In this document: piece after piece, positions 23,670 through 31,742 of the stretch | How positions within the stretch are numbered: the stretch's first letter is position 1 | Layout of the letters: each line of letters starts with the position of its first letter | Position numbers and translations under genes: made by a program | Notes under the pieces: generated by a model | The model's input: the letters and a program-made list of their open reading frames with translations, nothing else | Database searches by the model: none | Told to the model about the DNA's origin: nothing | Assembly: GCF_014651055.1 (NCBI RefSeq) | Contig: NZ_BMWD01000011.1 | Span: 124,001 to 188,000 of the forward strand | DNA from: Streptomyces fructofermentans | Lineage (GTDB): Bacteria > Actinomycetota > Actinomycetes > Streptomycetales > Streptomycetaceae | Length of the DNA stretch: 64,000 nt | Reading direction: 5' to 3'

Positions 23670-24869
23670 CTACAGCGCGCAGCTGTCGCTGTCCACCTGC
23701 TGGTTGGCGGTCCGGCCCTTCACGATGTCGGGCTTGACCTCGTCCGCGGTGAGCGCGTACCCCGTGTCGGGGTCGTCGAGGGACTTCGCGAACACCACGC
23801 CGTACACCTTGCCGTCCGGAGTGAGCAGCGGGCCGCCCGAGTTGCCCTGCCGCACCGTCGCGTACAGCGAGTAGACGTCCCTGCGCACGGTGCCGCGGTG
23901 GTAGATGTCCGGGCCGTTCGCGGTGATGCGGCCGCGCACCCGCGCCGCGTTGACCGTGTACGCGCCGTTCTCCGGGAAGCCCGCGACGATCGCGCCGTCA
24001 CCGCTCGACGCGTCCTTGCCCGAGAACTCCAGGGCGGGCGCCCGCAGATCGGGGACGTCCAGCACCGCGATGTCGCGCTCCCAGTCGTACAGGACGACCT
24101 TCGCCGCGTACCGCCGGCCCTCGCCGCCTATCTGGACGTACGGCTCGTCGACGCCGCCGACCACATGGGCGTTGGTCATCACCCGGCGCTGCCCGAAGAC
24201 GAAGCCCGTGCCTTCGAGGACCTTGCCGCAACTCTGGGCGGTGCCGGTCACCTTGACGATGGACCGCTGGGCGCGGGTCGCAACCGCGCTGGTCGCGAGG
24301 CCCGGGTCGGGCGCCCGCACCTCGTTGATCGGTTCGTTCGAGAAGGGGCTGAAGACCTGCGGGAAGCCGTTCTGCGCGAGCACCGAGGAGAAGTCCGCGA
24401 ACCAGGTGTCCGCCTGGGCGGGCAGGGCCCGGGAGACCCCGAGCAGCACCTTGGAGCCGCGGACCTCCTTGCCGAGCGTGGGCAGTGTCGTACCCGCCAG
24501 CGCCGAGCCGATCAGCCAGGCGACCAGGAGCATCGCCACCACGTTGACCAGGGCGCCGCCCGTGGCGTCCAGCGCCCGGGCCGGGGACCACGTGATGTAC
24601 CGGCGGAGTTTGTTGCCCAGGTGCGTGGTGAGGGCCTGGCCCACCGAGGCGCACACGATCACCACGACCACCGCGACGACGGCGGCGGTGGTGCCCACCT
24701 TCGCGTCGTCCGTCGCCGCGTCCCACACGACGGGCAGGAGGTAGACGGCGACGAGACCGCCGCCCAGGAAGCCGATCACCGACAGGATGCCGACGACGAA
24801 GCCCTGGCGATAGCCCACGATCGCGAACCACACAGCGGCGACCAGCAACAGGATGTCCAGCACGTTCAC
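23670..24869 (-). CDS. MarP-like membrane-anchored serine protease
   Basis: About 399 aa. The N-terminus has four membrane helices of the colicin V production (CvpA) type, starting VNVLDILLLVAAVW, followed by a periplasm-facing trypsin-like domain with His in TNAHVVGG, Asp in DWERDIAVLDV and Ser in QGNSGGPLL. Cysteines in SCGKVLEG and near the C-terminus (DSCAL) fit the disulfide described in MarP. Mycobacterial MarP (Rv3671c, 397 aa) is needed for acid resistance and cell wall hydrolase processing. GTG at 24869 gives a matching length; a start at 24917 would overlap the NUDIX gene upstream. Confidence 0.9.
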   Translation of the reverse strand: MNVLDILLLVAAVWFAIVGYRQGFVVGILSVIGFLGGGLVAVYLLPVVWDAATDDAKVGTTAAVVAVVVVIVCASVGQALTTHLGNKLRRYITWSPARALDATGGALVNVVAMLLVAWLIGSALAGTTLPTLGKEVRGSKVLLGVSRALPAQADTWFADFSSVLAQNGFPQVFSPFSNEPINEVRAPDPGLATSAVATRAQRSIVKVTGTAQSCGKVLEGTGFVFGQRRVMTNAHVVGGVDEPYVQIGGEGRRYAAKVVLYDWERDIAVLDVPDLRAPALEFSGKDASSGDGAIVAGFPENGAYTVNAARVRGRITANGPDIYHRGTVRRDVYSLYATVRQGNSGGPLLTPDGKVYGVVFAKSLDDPDTGYALTADEVKPDIVKGRTANQQVDSDSCAL

Positions 24870-24882
24870 GGGTGCCACCCTG

Positions 24883-25587
24883 TCATGCGCGCCAGTCGAG
24901 CGGGACCTGCTTGTCACGGTCCCAGGGCTGCTCCCAGCCCGCGTAGTGCACGAGGCGGTCGATGATTCCGGCCGTGAAGCCCCAGACCAGGGTCGATTCG
25001 ACCAGGAATGCCGGACCCCGGTGGCCGCTCGGATGGACCGTCGTCGCGCGGTTGGCGGGATCCGTGAGATCCGCCACGGGGACCGTGAACACCCTCGCGG
25101 TCTCGTTGGGGTCGACCACTCCGACCGGTGTCGGGCGGCGCCACCAGCCGAGGACCGGGGTGACCACGAAACTGCTCACCGGGATGTAGAGCTTCGGCAG
25201 CACGCCGAAGAGCTGGACGCCGCGCGGGTCGAGCCCGGTCTCCTCCTCGGCCTCGCGGAGAGCGGCCCGCAGCGGCCCGTCGGCCGTCGGGTCGCCGTCC
25301 TCGGGGTCGAGGGCTCCGCCGGGGAACGACGGCTGGCCCGCGTGCGACCTGAGCGAGCTGGCGCGCTCCATCAGCAGCAGCTCGGGGCCGTCGTCGCCCT
25401 CGCCGAACAGGACCAGCACGGCCGACTGGCGGCCCCCGCCGTCCTCGGGCGGCAGGAAGCGGCTGAGCTGGAGGGGCTGCACCGTCTCGACGGCCCGCAC
25501 CACCGGGTCCAGCCAGCCCGGCAGGCCGTCCTTGCTCACGGCCAGATCGCCGTCCCGCCTGTCGTGCGTGTGGCTCGCGCGCGTCAT
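24883..25587 (-). CDS. NUDIX hydrolase, CoA pyrophosphatase-like
   Basis: About 234 aa. The Nudix box is extended, GGALDPEDGDPTADGPL then AALREAEEETGL, around residues 90-120, and is preceded by RSHAGQPSFPGG, the motif that marks the CoA diphosphatase subfamily. It probably hydrolyses CoA or acyl-CoA derivatives. ATG at 25587 follows a GGGGG; GTG at 25593 is an alternative. It sits between nth and the MarP-like gene, as in mycobacteria (Rv3672c next to Rv3671c), which supports all three assignments. Confidence 0.88.
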   Translation of the reverse strand: MTRASHTHDRRDGDLAVSKDGLPGWLDPVVRAVETVQPLQLSRFLPPEDGGGRQSAVLVLFGEGDDGPELLLMERASSLRSHAGQPSFPGGALDPEDGDPTADGPLRAALREAEEETGLDPRGVQLFGVLPKLYIPVSSFVVTPVLGWWRRPTPVGVVDPNETARVFTVPVADLTDPANRATTVHPSGHRGPAFLVESTLVWGFTAGIIDRLVHYAGWEQPWDRDKQVPLDWRA

Positions 25588-25639
25588 CGCCACCCCCGTT
25601 CTGCTGCTCTCAACGCCCGCGGGACCGCGGATCGTTCCG

Positions 25640-26788
25640 TCATCCCGCGCCCCGGGCGGGTGAATCGGGGGCGGGGGCGCCCAGCGGCGGGGCGGCGATG
25701 CCGCCCGCGTCGAGGTACGCCTGCGGCGGGTTGAGACGCTGGCCCGGGAAGCCGCCCTTCTCGTACTTCAGGAGCTTCCTGGCCTTCTCGGGGTCCGTCT
25801 CGCCCTCCCCGAACGACGGGCAGAGCGGTGCGATGGGGCAGGCGCCGCAGGCGGGCTTGCGGGCGTGGCAGATACGGCGGCCGTGGAAGATCACATGGTG
25901 CGAGAGCATCGTCCAGTCGCTCTTCGGGAAGAGCCCGCCGACAGCCGCCTCGATCTTGTCCGGCTCCTGCTCGTCGGTCCACCGCCAGCGCCGTACGAGC
26001 CGCTGGAAGTGGGTGTCCACGGTGATGCCGGGCCGGCCGAAGGCGTTGCCCAGCACCACGAAGGCGGTCTTGCGGCCCACACCGGGCAGTTTGACCAGGT
26101 CTTCGAGGCGGCCGGGGACCTCGCCGCCGAAGTCGTCCCGCAGCGCCCTGGCGAGCCCTATGACCGACCGGGTCTTGGCCCGGAAGAAGCCCGTGGGCCG
26201 GAGGATCTCCTCGACCTTCTCGGGATCGGCCTCGGCCAGGTCCTCGGGGGTGGGGTACCGGGCGAAGAGGGCCGGCGTCGTCTGGTTCACCCTCAGGTCG
26301 GTCGTCTGCGCCGACAGGACGGTGGCGACCACCAACTGGAAGGGGTTCTCGAAGTCCAGCTCCGGATGGGCGTACGGATACACCTCGGCAAGCTCGCGGT
26401 CGATCCTGCGGGCGCGCCGGACGAGAGCGGTACGGGACTCGTTGCGGGGCGGCACGGCGGAGGCCTTCGCCGTGCCGGCGGTGGCGGCCGGCTTCTTCGC
26501 TGCGGCCTTCTTCGCGGCCGGCTTCTTGGCCGGCGCCTTCTTGGTCGTGGTCCGAACGACCGCGGCCTTCTTCGCTGGTGCTGTCTTCTTCGCGGCGGTC
26601 GTCTTCTTCACTGCCGCCGTCTTCTTCCCTGCCGTCGTCTTCGCGGCGGCTCTCTTCGCCGTCGCCCTCTTCGCCCCGGCGCTCCCAAGGGGCTCTGCGG
26701 TCCCGGCGGCCGGGGCACTCGGCGCGGCGGCGCCCCGCGCGGCGGTCTTCTTCACGGCGGCTCCGCTCTCGGCGGTGGGTTTCTTCAC
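25640..26788 (-). CDS. nth: Endonuclease III with lysine/alanine-rich N-terminal domain
   Basis: A base-excision-repair glycosylase/AP lyase for oxidised pyrimidines. The catalytic core spans about residues 120-340: the helix-hairpin-helix LPGVGRKTAFVVL with the catalytic Lys, TVDTHFQRL with the catalytic Asp, and the [4Fe-4S] cluster in CHARKPACGACPIAPLC (Cx6Cx2Cx5C). Before it lie about 110 residues of AKKT/AKKA repeats like a histone H1 tail. As read, the gene starts at GTG 26788, which overlaps the TGA of a same-strand frame (26785-27147) whose end, PTVKKSAP, looks like the same repeat. The true protein may thus start at 27147 with a frameshift near 26787. Confidence 0.9.
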   Translation of the reverse strand: MKKPTAESGAAVKKTAARGAAAPSAPAAGTAEPLGSAGAKRATAKRAAAKTTAGKKTAAVKKTTAAKKTAPAKKAAVVRTTTKKAPAKKPAAKKAAAKKPAATAGTAKASAVPPRNESRTALVRRARRIDRELAEVYPYAHPELDFENPFQLVVATVLSAQTTDLRVNQTTPALFARYPTPEDLAEADPEKVEEILRPTGFFRAKTRSVIGLARALRDDFGGEVPGRLEDLVKLPGVGRKTAFVVLGNAFGRPGITVDTHFQRLVRRWRWTDEQEPDKIEAAVGGLFPKSDWTMLSHHVIFHGRRICHARKPACGACPIAPLCPSFGEGETDPEKARKLLKYEKGGFPGQRLNPPQAYLDAGGIAAPPLGAPAPDSPARGAG

Positions 26789-27147
26789 GGCGCGGACTTC
26801 TTCACGGTCGGAACGGACGTCTCTGACGTGTCGGGCCCGACACGTGGGACGGACGTCCCGGCCGCGGCGGACCTCTCGACGGGGAACCTCTTCCCCGCCG
26901 CGGCGGTTTCCTTCGCCGGGATCGTGGAAGGCGTGTTTCCAGCGGCCCCGACCGTCACTCGGCCCTCCGCCTCCGCAACCGTCCCGTCCGTCCCGGCAAT
27001 CCCCGTCGTCCGCCTCACCGATCCCGGAGCCGCCGCTTTTGTCGCTTTGTTCGCTCCGCCGGAGGTGTGTTCGCCCACAGCGGAATCACGACGTACAGCC
27101 ACCCGCCCAACCCCCTTGGCCTGTGCTCTCACCGGCGATTTGGACAC
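26785..27147 (-). CDS. Probable frameshifted N-terminal part of Nth, or a coupled small basic protein
   Basis: A 120-codon frame from GTG 27147 (product starts MSKSPVRAQAKGVGRVAVRR) to a TGA overlapping the nth GTG. It is basic and low-complexity with several Lys/Arg patches and ends in VKKSAP; nth then begins VKKPTAESGAAVKKT. Adding one base near 26787 would join the two into one run of VKK repeats. It fills nearly all of the gap between nth and the divergent crp promoter, and the start MSKSPV resembles Streptomyces Nth starts as I remember them. It may be a sequencing error, a real mutation, a programmed frameshift, or two coupled genes. Confidence 0.5.
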   Translation of the reverse strand: MSKSPVRAQAKGVGRVAVRRDSAVGEHTSGGANKATKAAAPGSVRRTTGIAGTDGTVAEAEGRVTVGAAGNTPSTIPAKETAAAGKRFPVERSAAAGTSVPRVGPDTSETSVPTVKKSAP

Positions 27148-27249
27148 TCGGCCAGCCTAGAGCCCCCCACTGACATCCGCCCCGGCCCTCGAAGATCAGC
27201 CCCCAATTGGCCCCCTGCCGCACTGCCGGACACGCCGGTGCGGCAGACT

Positions 27250-27263
27250 TGTGACTGATCACA
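27250..27263. promoter_or_regulatory. Crp-like palindrome upstream of crp
   Basis: TGTGA-CTGA-TCACA, a perfect inverted repeat 66 nt upstream of the crp start codon. The half-sites equal the Crp consensus TGTGA/TCACA, but the spacer is 4 nt instead of the usual 6. It could allow autoregulation and could also affect the divergent nth transcript. Confidence 0.4.
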
Positions 27264-27329
27264 CTGTTTGGACCGTCCGGCAAGATGGGGAGCACGGTCC
27301 CCTGATGCAGGTCGACAAGGAGAGAACTC

Positions 27330-28004
27330 GTGGACGACGTTCTGCGGCGCGCCCCGCTCTTCGCGGCGCTCGATGACGAGCAGGCCGCGGAGCTCCGCGC
27401 CTCCATGAGTGAGGTGACCCTCGCGCGCGGTGACGCGCTCTTCCACGAGGGTGACCCCGGTGACCGCCTGTACGTGGTCACCGAGGGCAAGGTGAAGCTC
27501 CACCGCACCTCGCCCGACGGGCGCGAGAACATGCTGGCCGTCCTCGGCCCCGGCGAGCTGATCGGCGAACTCTCGCTGTTCGACCCGGGCCCGCGCACGG
27601 CCACCGCCAGCGCGCTGACCGAGGTGAAGCTGCTCGGCCTCGGCCACGGCGACCTCCAGCCCTGGCTGAACGCGCGGCCCGAGGTGGCCGCCGCCCTGCT
27701 GCGCGCCGTCGCCCGGCGCCTGCGCAAGACCAACGACCAGATGTCGGACCTGGTCTTCTCCGACGTGCCGGGCCGTGTGGCCCGCGCGCTCCTGGACCTC
27801 TCGCGCCGCTTCGGCGTGCAGTCCGAGGAGGGCATCCACGTCGTGCACGACCTGACCCAGGAGGAACTGGCCCAGCTGGTCGGCGCCTCCCGCGAGACGG
27901 TCAACAAGGCCCTCGCCGACTTCGCGGGCCGCGGCTGGCTCCGCCTGGAGGCCCGCGCGGTGATCCTGCTGGACGTCGAGCGCCTCGCGAAGCGCTCCCG
28001 GTAG
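27330..28004 (+). CDS. crp: Crp family transcriptional regulator
   Basis: A 224-aa regulator. The N-terminal cyclic-nucleotide-binding beta barrel (residues about 10-120) includes PGELIGELSLFDPGPRTATA, the phosphate-binding cassette. A long dimerisation helix follows, then a winged helix-turn-helix with TQEELAQLVGASRETVNKAL near 170-190. Streptomyces Crp (SCO3571) controls germination, growth and antibiotic precursor supply. GTG at 27330 follows AAGGAGAG. It is divergent from nth, single in its transcript, and ends at a 16-bp-stem terminator. A Crp-like palindrome lies upstream. Confidence 0.94.
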   Translation: MDDVLRRAPLFAALDDEQAAELRASMSEVTLARGDALFHEGDPGDRLYVVTEGKVKLHRTSPDGRENMLAVLGPGELIGELSLFDPGPRTATASALTEVKLLGLGHGDLQPWLNARPEVAAALLRAVARRLRKTNDQMSDLVFSDVPGRVARALLDLSRRFGVQSEEGIHVVHDLTQEELAQLVGASRETVNKALADFAGRGWLRLEARAVILLDVERLAKRSR

Positions 28005-28021
28005 TCCCGACCCCGTACGAC

Positions 28022-28058
28022 GAGAAGGACCCCGCCGCAGCCCGGCGGGGTCCTTCTC
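28022..28058. terminator. Bidirectional terminator between crp and the MBL-fold gene
   Basis: A perfect 16-bp stem (28022-28037 with 28043-28058) and 5-nt loop, with a further short outer pairing (cgtacg). It lies 17 nt after crp and 35 nt after the convergent MBL gene. Confidence 0.92.
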
Positions 28059-28093
28059 TTCGTACGGGGAGACCGCGGAAGCCGGGCCGCCGG

Positions 28094-28933
28094 TCACGTC
28101 TCGCCGATGAGTCCGTGCTCGCGGAGGTAGTCCAGCTGCGCGCGCACCGACAGTTCGGCCGCGGGCCACAGGGAGCGGTCGACCTCGGCGTAGACGTGGG
28201 CGACGATCGCGGACGGGGTCGGGAAGCCGTTCTCGAACGCCGTCTCGACCTGGGCGAGCCGGTGCGCGCGGTGGGCGAGGTAGAACTCGACGGCACCCTG
28301 CGCGTCCTCCAGCACGGGTCCGTGGCCCGGCAGGACCGTACTCACCCCGTCGTCGACCGTCAGGGACCGCAGCCGCCGCAGGGTGTCCAGGTAGTCGCCC
28401 AGACGGCCGTCCGGGTGTGCGACGACCGTGGTGCCCCGGCCGAGCACGGTGTCGCCCGTCAGCACGGCCCGGTCGGCGGGCAGATGGAAGCACAGTGAGT
28501 CGGCGGTGTGCCCCGGCGTCGGCACGACCCGCAGCTCCAGGCCGCCCGTGGTGACCACGTCACCGGCCGCGAGGCCCTCGTCGCCGAGCCGCAGCGCCGG
28601 GTCGAGCGCCCGCACCTTCGTGCCCGTCAGGTCGGCGAACCGCGCGGCGCCCTCGGCGTGGTCGGGGTGCCCGTGGGTCAGCAGCGTCAGGGCCACCCGG
28701 CGGCCGGCCCGCTCCGCGACGCGTACGACGTTCCGCAGGTGCCCCTCGTCCAGCGGGCCCGGGTCGATCACCACCGCGAGGTCCGAGTCCGGTTCGGCGA
28801 CGATCCAGGTGTTCGTGCCGTCCAGGGTCATCGGGGACGCGTTGGGCGCGAGCACGTTGACGGCTCGCGCGGTGGCCGGACCGGAGAGCGCGCCGCCGCG
28901 CGGCCGGCCGGGGAGGGCTGCGGCGTCGGTCAT
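28094..28933 (-). CDS. Metallo-beta-lactamase fold hydrolase
   Basis: A 279-aa MBL-fold protein with the zinc motif THGHPDH, further ligands in PTPGHTADSL (His), TGDTVLG (Asp) and LPGHGP (His), and a C-terminal helical winged region as in LACTB2-like (glyoxalase II/RNase-like) proteins. The mycobacterial neighbour of crp, Rv3677c, is similar. The likely reaction is hydrolysis of a thioester or phosphodiester; the substrate is unknown. The ATG overlaps the NUDIX gene stop by 4 nt (ATGA), so the two are translated together. Cytoplasmic. Confidence 0.9.
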   Translation of the reverse strand: MTDAAALPGRPRGGALSGPATARAVNVLAPNASPMTLDGTNTWIVAEPDSDLAVVIDPGPLDEGHLRNVVRVAERAGRRVALTLLTHGHPDHAEGAARFADLTGTKVRALDPALRLGDEGLAAGDVVTTGGLELRVVPTPGHTADSLCFHLPADRAVLTGDTVLGRGTTVVAHPDGRLGDYLDTLRRLRSLTVDDGVSTVLPGHGPVLEDAQGAVEFYLAHRAHRLAQVETAFENGFPTPSAIVAHVYAEVDRSLWPAAELSVRAQLDYLREHGLIGET

Positions 28934-29799
28934 GCGGAGGCTCCACCGGTCGGGATGTGCTTGGTGAACTCGTCGTGCCCGGGCCAGCTGAGGACGACCT
29001 CGCCCTCCTCCAGGCGGGCCCGTGCGAGCACGGGCGTCATGTCGCGGCCGGGTGCGGCGCCGAGGGCCTCGGCGGCGGTGGCGTACTCGCCGATCTGGCG
29101 CAGGGTCGCGATCGTCGGCGGCATCATCAGGAGGTCGCCCCTGTCGTACCCGTCCGTCGCGTCCGCGGGACGGATCCAGACGGTCCGGTCGGCCTCCGTG
29201 GAGGCGTTGCGGGTGCGCTGGCCCTCCGGGAGCACGGCCACGAAGAACCAGGTGTCGTAGCGGCGGGGTTCGAACTCGGGGGTGATCCAGCGTGTCCAGG
29301 CGCCGAGCAGGTCGGAGCGCAGGACGAGCCCGCGGCGGTCGAGGAACTCCGCGAACGAGGCCTCGCGGGCGACCAGGGCGGCCCGGTCGGCCTCCCACTC
29401 GTCCCCCGTGGTGTCGCCCACCACCGTGTCCGGCGTGGGCCCGGCGAGCAGGACGCCCGCCTCCTCGTACGTCTCCCGGACGGCCGCGCAGACGATCGCC
29501 TGGGCCGAGGTCTCGTCCACGCCCAGCCGGGACGCCCACCACGCGCGCGTGGGGCCCGCCCAGCGGATCTGCCGTTCGTCGTCCCGCGGGTCCACCCCGC
29601 CGCCCGGATACGCGTACGCGCCCCCGGCGAAGGCCATGGAGGCGCGTCTGCGCAGCATGTGGACGGCGGGGGTCGAGTCGGTGTCCTTGAGCAGCATCAC
29701 GGTGGCCGCCCGCCTGGGGGTCACCGGTGCGAGCGTGCCCTCCGCGAGCGCGCGGATCCTCTCGGGCCACTCCGGGGGGTACCACTGCCCATTCGCCAT
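28930..29799 (-). CDS. NUDIX hydrolase (NUDT19/RppH-unlike, long-insert type)
   Basis: A 289-aa Nudix protein. The usual box is interrupted: YPGGGVDPRDDERQI is separated by about 25 residues from AAVRETYEEAGVLL, the split form seen in NUDT19-like enzymes that hydrolyse CoA derivatives. The rest has an EPRRYDTWFFVAVLP segment typical of this subfamily. It lies directly upstream of, and coupled to, the MBL-fold gene, matching a conserved actinobacterial pair. The substrate is not determinable from the sequence. Confidence 0.87.
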   Translation of the reverse strand: MANGQWYPPEWPERIRALAEGTLAPVTPRRAATVMLLKDTDSTPAVHMLRRRASMAFAGGAYAYPGGGVDPRDDERQIRWAGPTRAWWASRLGVDETSAQAIVCAAVRETYEEAGVLLAGPTPDTVVGDTTGDEWEADRAALVAREASFAEFLDRRGLVLRSDLLGAWTRWITPEFEPRRYDTWFFVAVLPEGQRTRNASTEADRTVWIRPADATDGYDRGDLLMMPPTIATLRQIGEYATAAEALGAAPGRDMTPVLARARLEEGEVVLSWPGHDEFTKHIPTGGASA

Positions 29800-29897
29800 G
29801 GGCGGAGGCTATCCCGGAGCGGGCTGATGTTCGAGGGGCGGCCGCCCGATCACGCGGACACCACGCGAACGCCCCGGCCGTGCCGCCGCGGACCGGC

Positions 29898-30365
29898 TCA
29901 GGCCTGCGTCAGCTCCACCTGGATCTCGACCTCGACGGGGGCGTCCAGCGGGAGCACCGCCACGCCGACCGCGCTGCGCGCGTGCACGCCCTTGTCGCCG
30001 AGGACCGCGCCGAGCAGCTCGCTCGCGCCGTTCAGGACGCCGGGCTGGCCCGTGAAGTCCGAGGCCGAGGCGACGAAGCCGACGACCTTCACCACGCGGG
30101 CGACACGGTCGAGGTCACCCGCGACCGACTTGACGGCGGCGAGGGCGTTCAGCGCGCAGGTACGGGCCAGTTCCTTGGCCTCCTCCGCGGTGACCTCGGC
30201 GCCCACCTTGCCGGTGACGGGGAGCTTGCCGTCCACCATCGGGAGCTGGCCGGCCGTGTACACGTACACGCCCGACTGCACCGCGGGCTGGTACGCGGCC
30301 AGCGGCGGGACGACGGCCGGCAGGGTCAGCCCGAGTTCCGCGAGCTTCTCCTCGACGGCGCTCAC
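29898..30365 (-). CDS. RidA family protein
   Basis: A 155-aa YjgF/YER057c/UK114 family member, longer than the canonical 130 aa. The segments SGVYVYTAGQLPMVDGKL and the final VAVLPLDAPVEVEIQVEL fit the fold. Canonical RidA deaminates reactive enamines from PLP enzymes through an Arg (about residue 105); the matching position here is not clearly Arg (ARSAVGV), so activity may differ. The GTG overlaps the DUF4177 stop as GTGA. Cytoplasmic, probably a trimer. Confidence 0.87.
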   Translation of the reverse strand: MSAVEEKLAELGLTLPAVVPPLAAYQPAVQSGVYVYTAGQLPMVDGKLPVTGKVGAEVTAEEAKELARTCALNALAAVKSVAGDLDRVARVVKVVGFVASASDFTGQPGVLNGASELLGAVLGDKGVHARSAVGVAVLPLDAPVEVEIQVELTQA

Positions 30366-30523
30366 GCGGCGCGCTCCCGCTTCAGGTAGGCGACGAGCTG
30401 CTCGGGGTTGTTCGGCCCGGGCACGACCTGGACGAGCTCCCAGCCGTCCTCGCCCCAGGTGTCCAGAATCTGCTTCGTGGCGTGGACGAGCAGAGGCACA
30501 GTTGCGTATTCCCACTTGGTCAT
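30362..30523 (-). CDS. DUF4177 small protein
   Basis: A 53-aa protein starting MTKWEYATVPLLVHATKQI and containing WGEDGWELVQVVPGP, the DUF4177 signature. It is conserved in Streptomyces immediately upstream of the RidA gene and overlaps it by 4 nt. The function is unknown. It is 241 nt from the divergent ArsA-like ATPase gene. Confidence 0.85.
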   Translation of the reverse strand: MTKWEYATVPLLVHATKQILDTWGEDGWELVQVVPGPNNPEQLVAYLKRERAA

Positions 30524-30751
30524 GAGGGCGACTGTAGCCGCTGGCCCGGGCCGCTCCCCGCGCAGCCCGCGTGCGGCTTCCGGGCCCGCGTCCCGGGCGG
30601 CGTACGGGGTGGCGGGCGTCGTCGCGCGGGGGTCCGCGGGCCTGCGGGGAGGACTGGGCGGGGCTCTCCCTGGGCACCCGTACTCCAGGGCGTGCCGTCC
30701 CGGACACCCCGGCAGGCCCACCCACAGCCACCGCACCACCCAGTGAGGAAT

Positions 30752-30757
30752 TAGGCT
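30752..30757 (+). promoter_or_regulatory. -10 box of a leaderless promoter for the ArsA-like pair
   Basis: TAGGCT ends 7 nt before the GTG at 30765. There is no ribosome binding site between them, so the mRNA probably begins at the start codon. Confidence 0.6.
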
Positions 30758-30764
30758 CGAAGAC

Positions 30765-31742
30765 GTGAGCAGGTTCCAGGTCGTCAGCGGCAAGGGCGGT
30801 ACCGGCAAGACCACGGTCGCCGCAGCCCTCGCGCTCGCCCTCGCGACCGAGGGAAAGCGCACCCTCTTGGTCGAGGTCGAGGGCAGGCAGGGCATCGCGC
30901 AGCTCTTCGAGACGGAGGCGCTGCCCTACGAGGAGCGGAAGATCGCGGTCGCTCCGGGCGGCGGGGAGGTGTACGCCCTCGCCATAGACCCCGAGCTGGC
31001 CCTTCTGGACTACCTCCAGATGTTCTACAAGCTCGGCGGTGCCGGACGCGCGCTCAAGAAGCTCGGCGCCATCGACTTCGCGACCACCGTCGCGCCCGGC
31101 CTGCGGGACGTCCTCCTGACGGGCAAGGCCTGCGAGGCCGTGCGCCGCAAGGACAAACGCGGACAGTTCGTGTACGACCACGTCGTCATGGACGCACCGC
31201 CGACCGGGCGGATCACCCGCTTCCTGAACGTGAACGACGAGGTGGCCGGGCTGGCCAAGATCGGCCCGATACACAATCAGGCGCAGGCCGTCATGCGGGT
31301 GCTCAAGTCGCCCGAGACCGCCGTGCACCTGGTGACGCTCCTGGAGGAGATGCCCGTCCAGGAGACCGCCGACGGCATCGCCGAGCTGCGTGCCGCCCGG
31401 CTGCCGGTCGGGCGGATCGTCGTGAACATGGTGCGGCCCGCGATCCTCGACGAGGCGGACCTGCTGCTCGCCCGTGAGGCACCGCGGACGGCCATCGCGA
31501 AGTCGCTGTCGGCCGCGGGGCTGGGCGGCGCGCGCCGCGGCGGCCTGGCCGAGCGGCTCGTCGATCCGCTGCTGGCCCAGGCGGACGAGTACGCCGAGCG
31601 GTACACGCTGGAGAGCGAACAGCGGGCCGTACTGCAGGACCTGGACCTCGACCTGCACGAACTCCCCCTGCTCGCCGAGGGAATGGACCTCGGGGGCCTG
31701 TACCACCTCGCCAAGGAACTGCGTCAGCAAGGGATCTCATGA
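30765..31742 (+). CDS. ArsA-like P-loop ATPase, first of a pair
   Basis: A 325-aa ATPase with the deviant Walker A VSGKGGTGKTT near residues 6-16 and the switch region VVMDAPPTGRI near 145. It belongs to the ArsA/GET3 family, whose members drive arsenite efflux or, in eukaryotes, tail-anchored protein delivery. The Cys residues that bind arsenite in ArsA are not evident. Two such genes in tandem before wblA are a conserved Streptomyces arrangement (SCO3577-3578 from memory), and the pair may form a heterodimer. Likely leaderless start. Overlaps the second gene as ATGA. Confidence 0.88.
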   Translation: MSRFQVVSGKGGTGKTTVAAALALALATEGKRTLLVEVEGRQGIAQLFETEALPYEERKIAVAPGGGEVYALAIDPELALLDYLQMFYKLGGAGRALKKLGAIDFATTVAPGLRDVLLTGKACEAVRRKDKRGQFVYDHVVMDAPPTGRITRFLNVNDEVAGLAKIGPIHNQAQAVMRVLKSPETAVHLVTLLEEMPVQETADGIAELRAARLPVGRIVVNMVRPAILDEADLLLAREAPRTAIAKSLSAAGLGGARRGGLAERLVDPLLAQADEYAERYTLESEQRAVLQDLDLDLHELPLLAEGMDLGGLYHLAKELRQQGIS

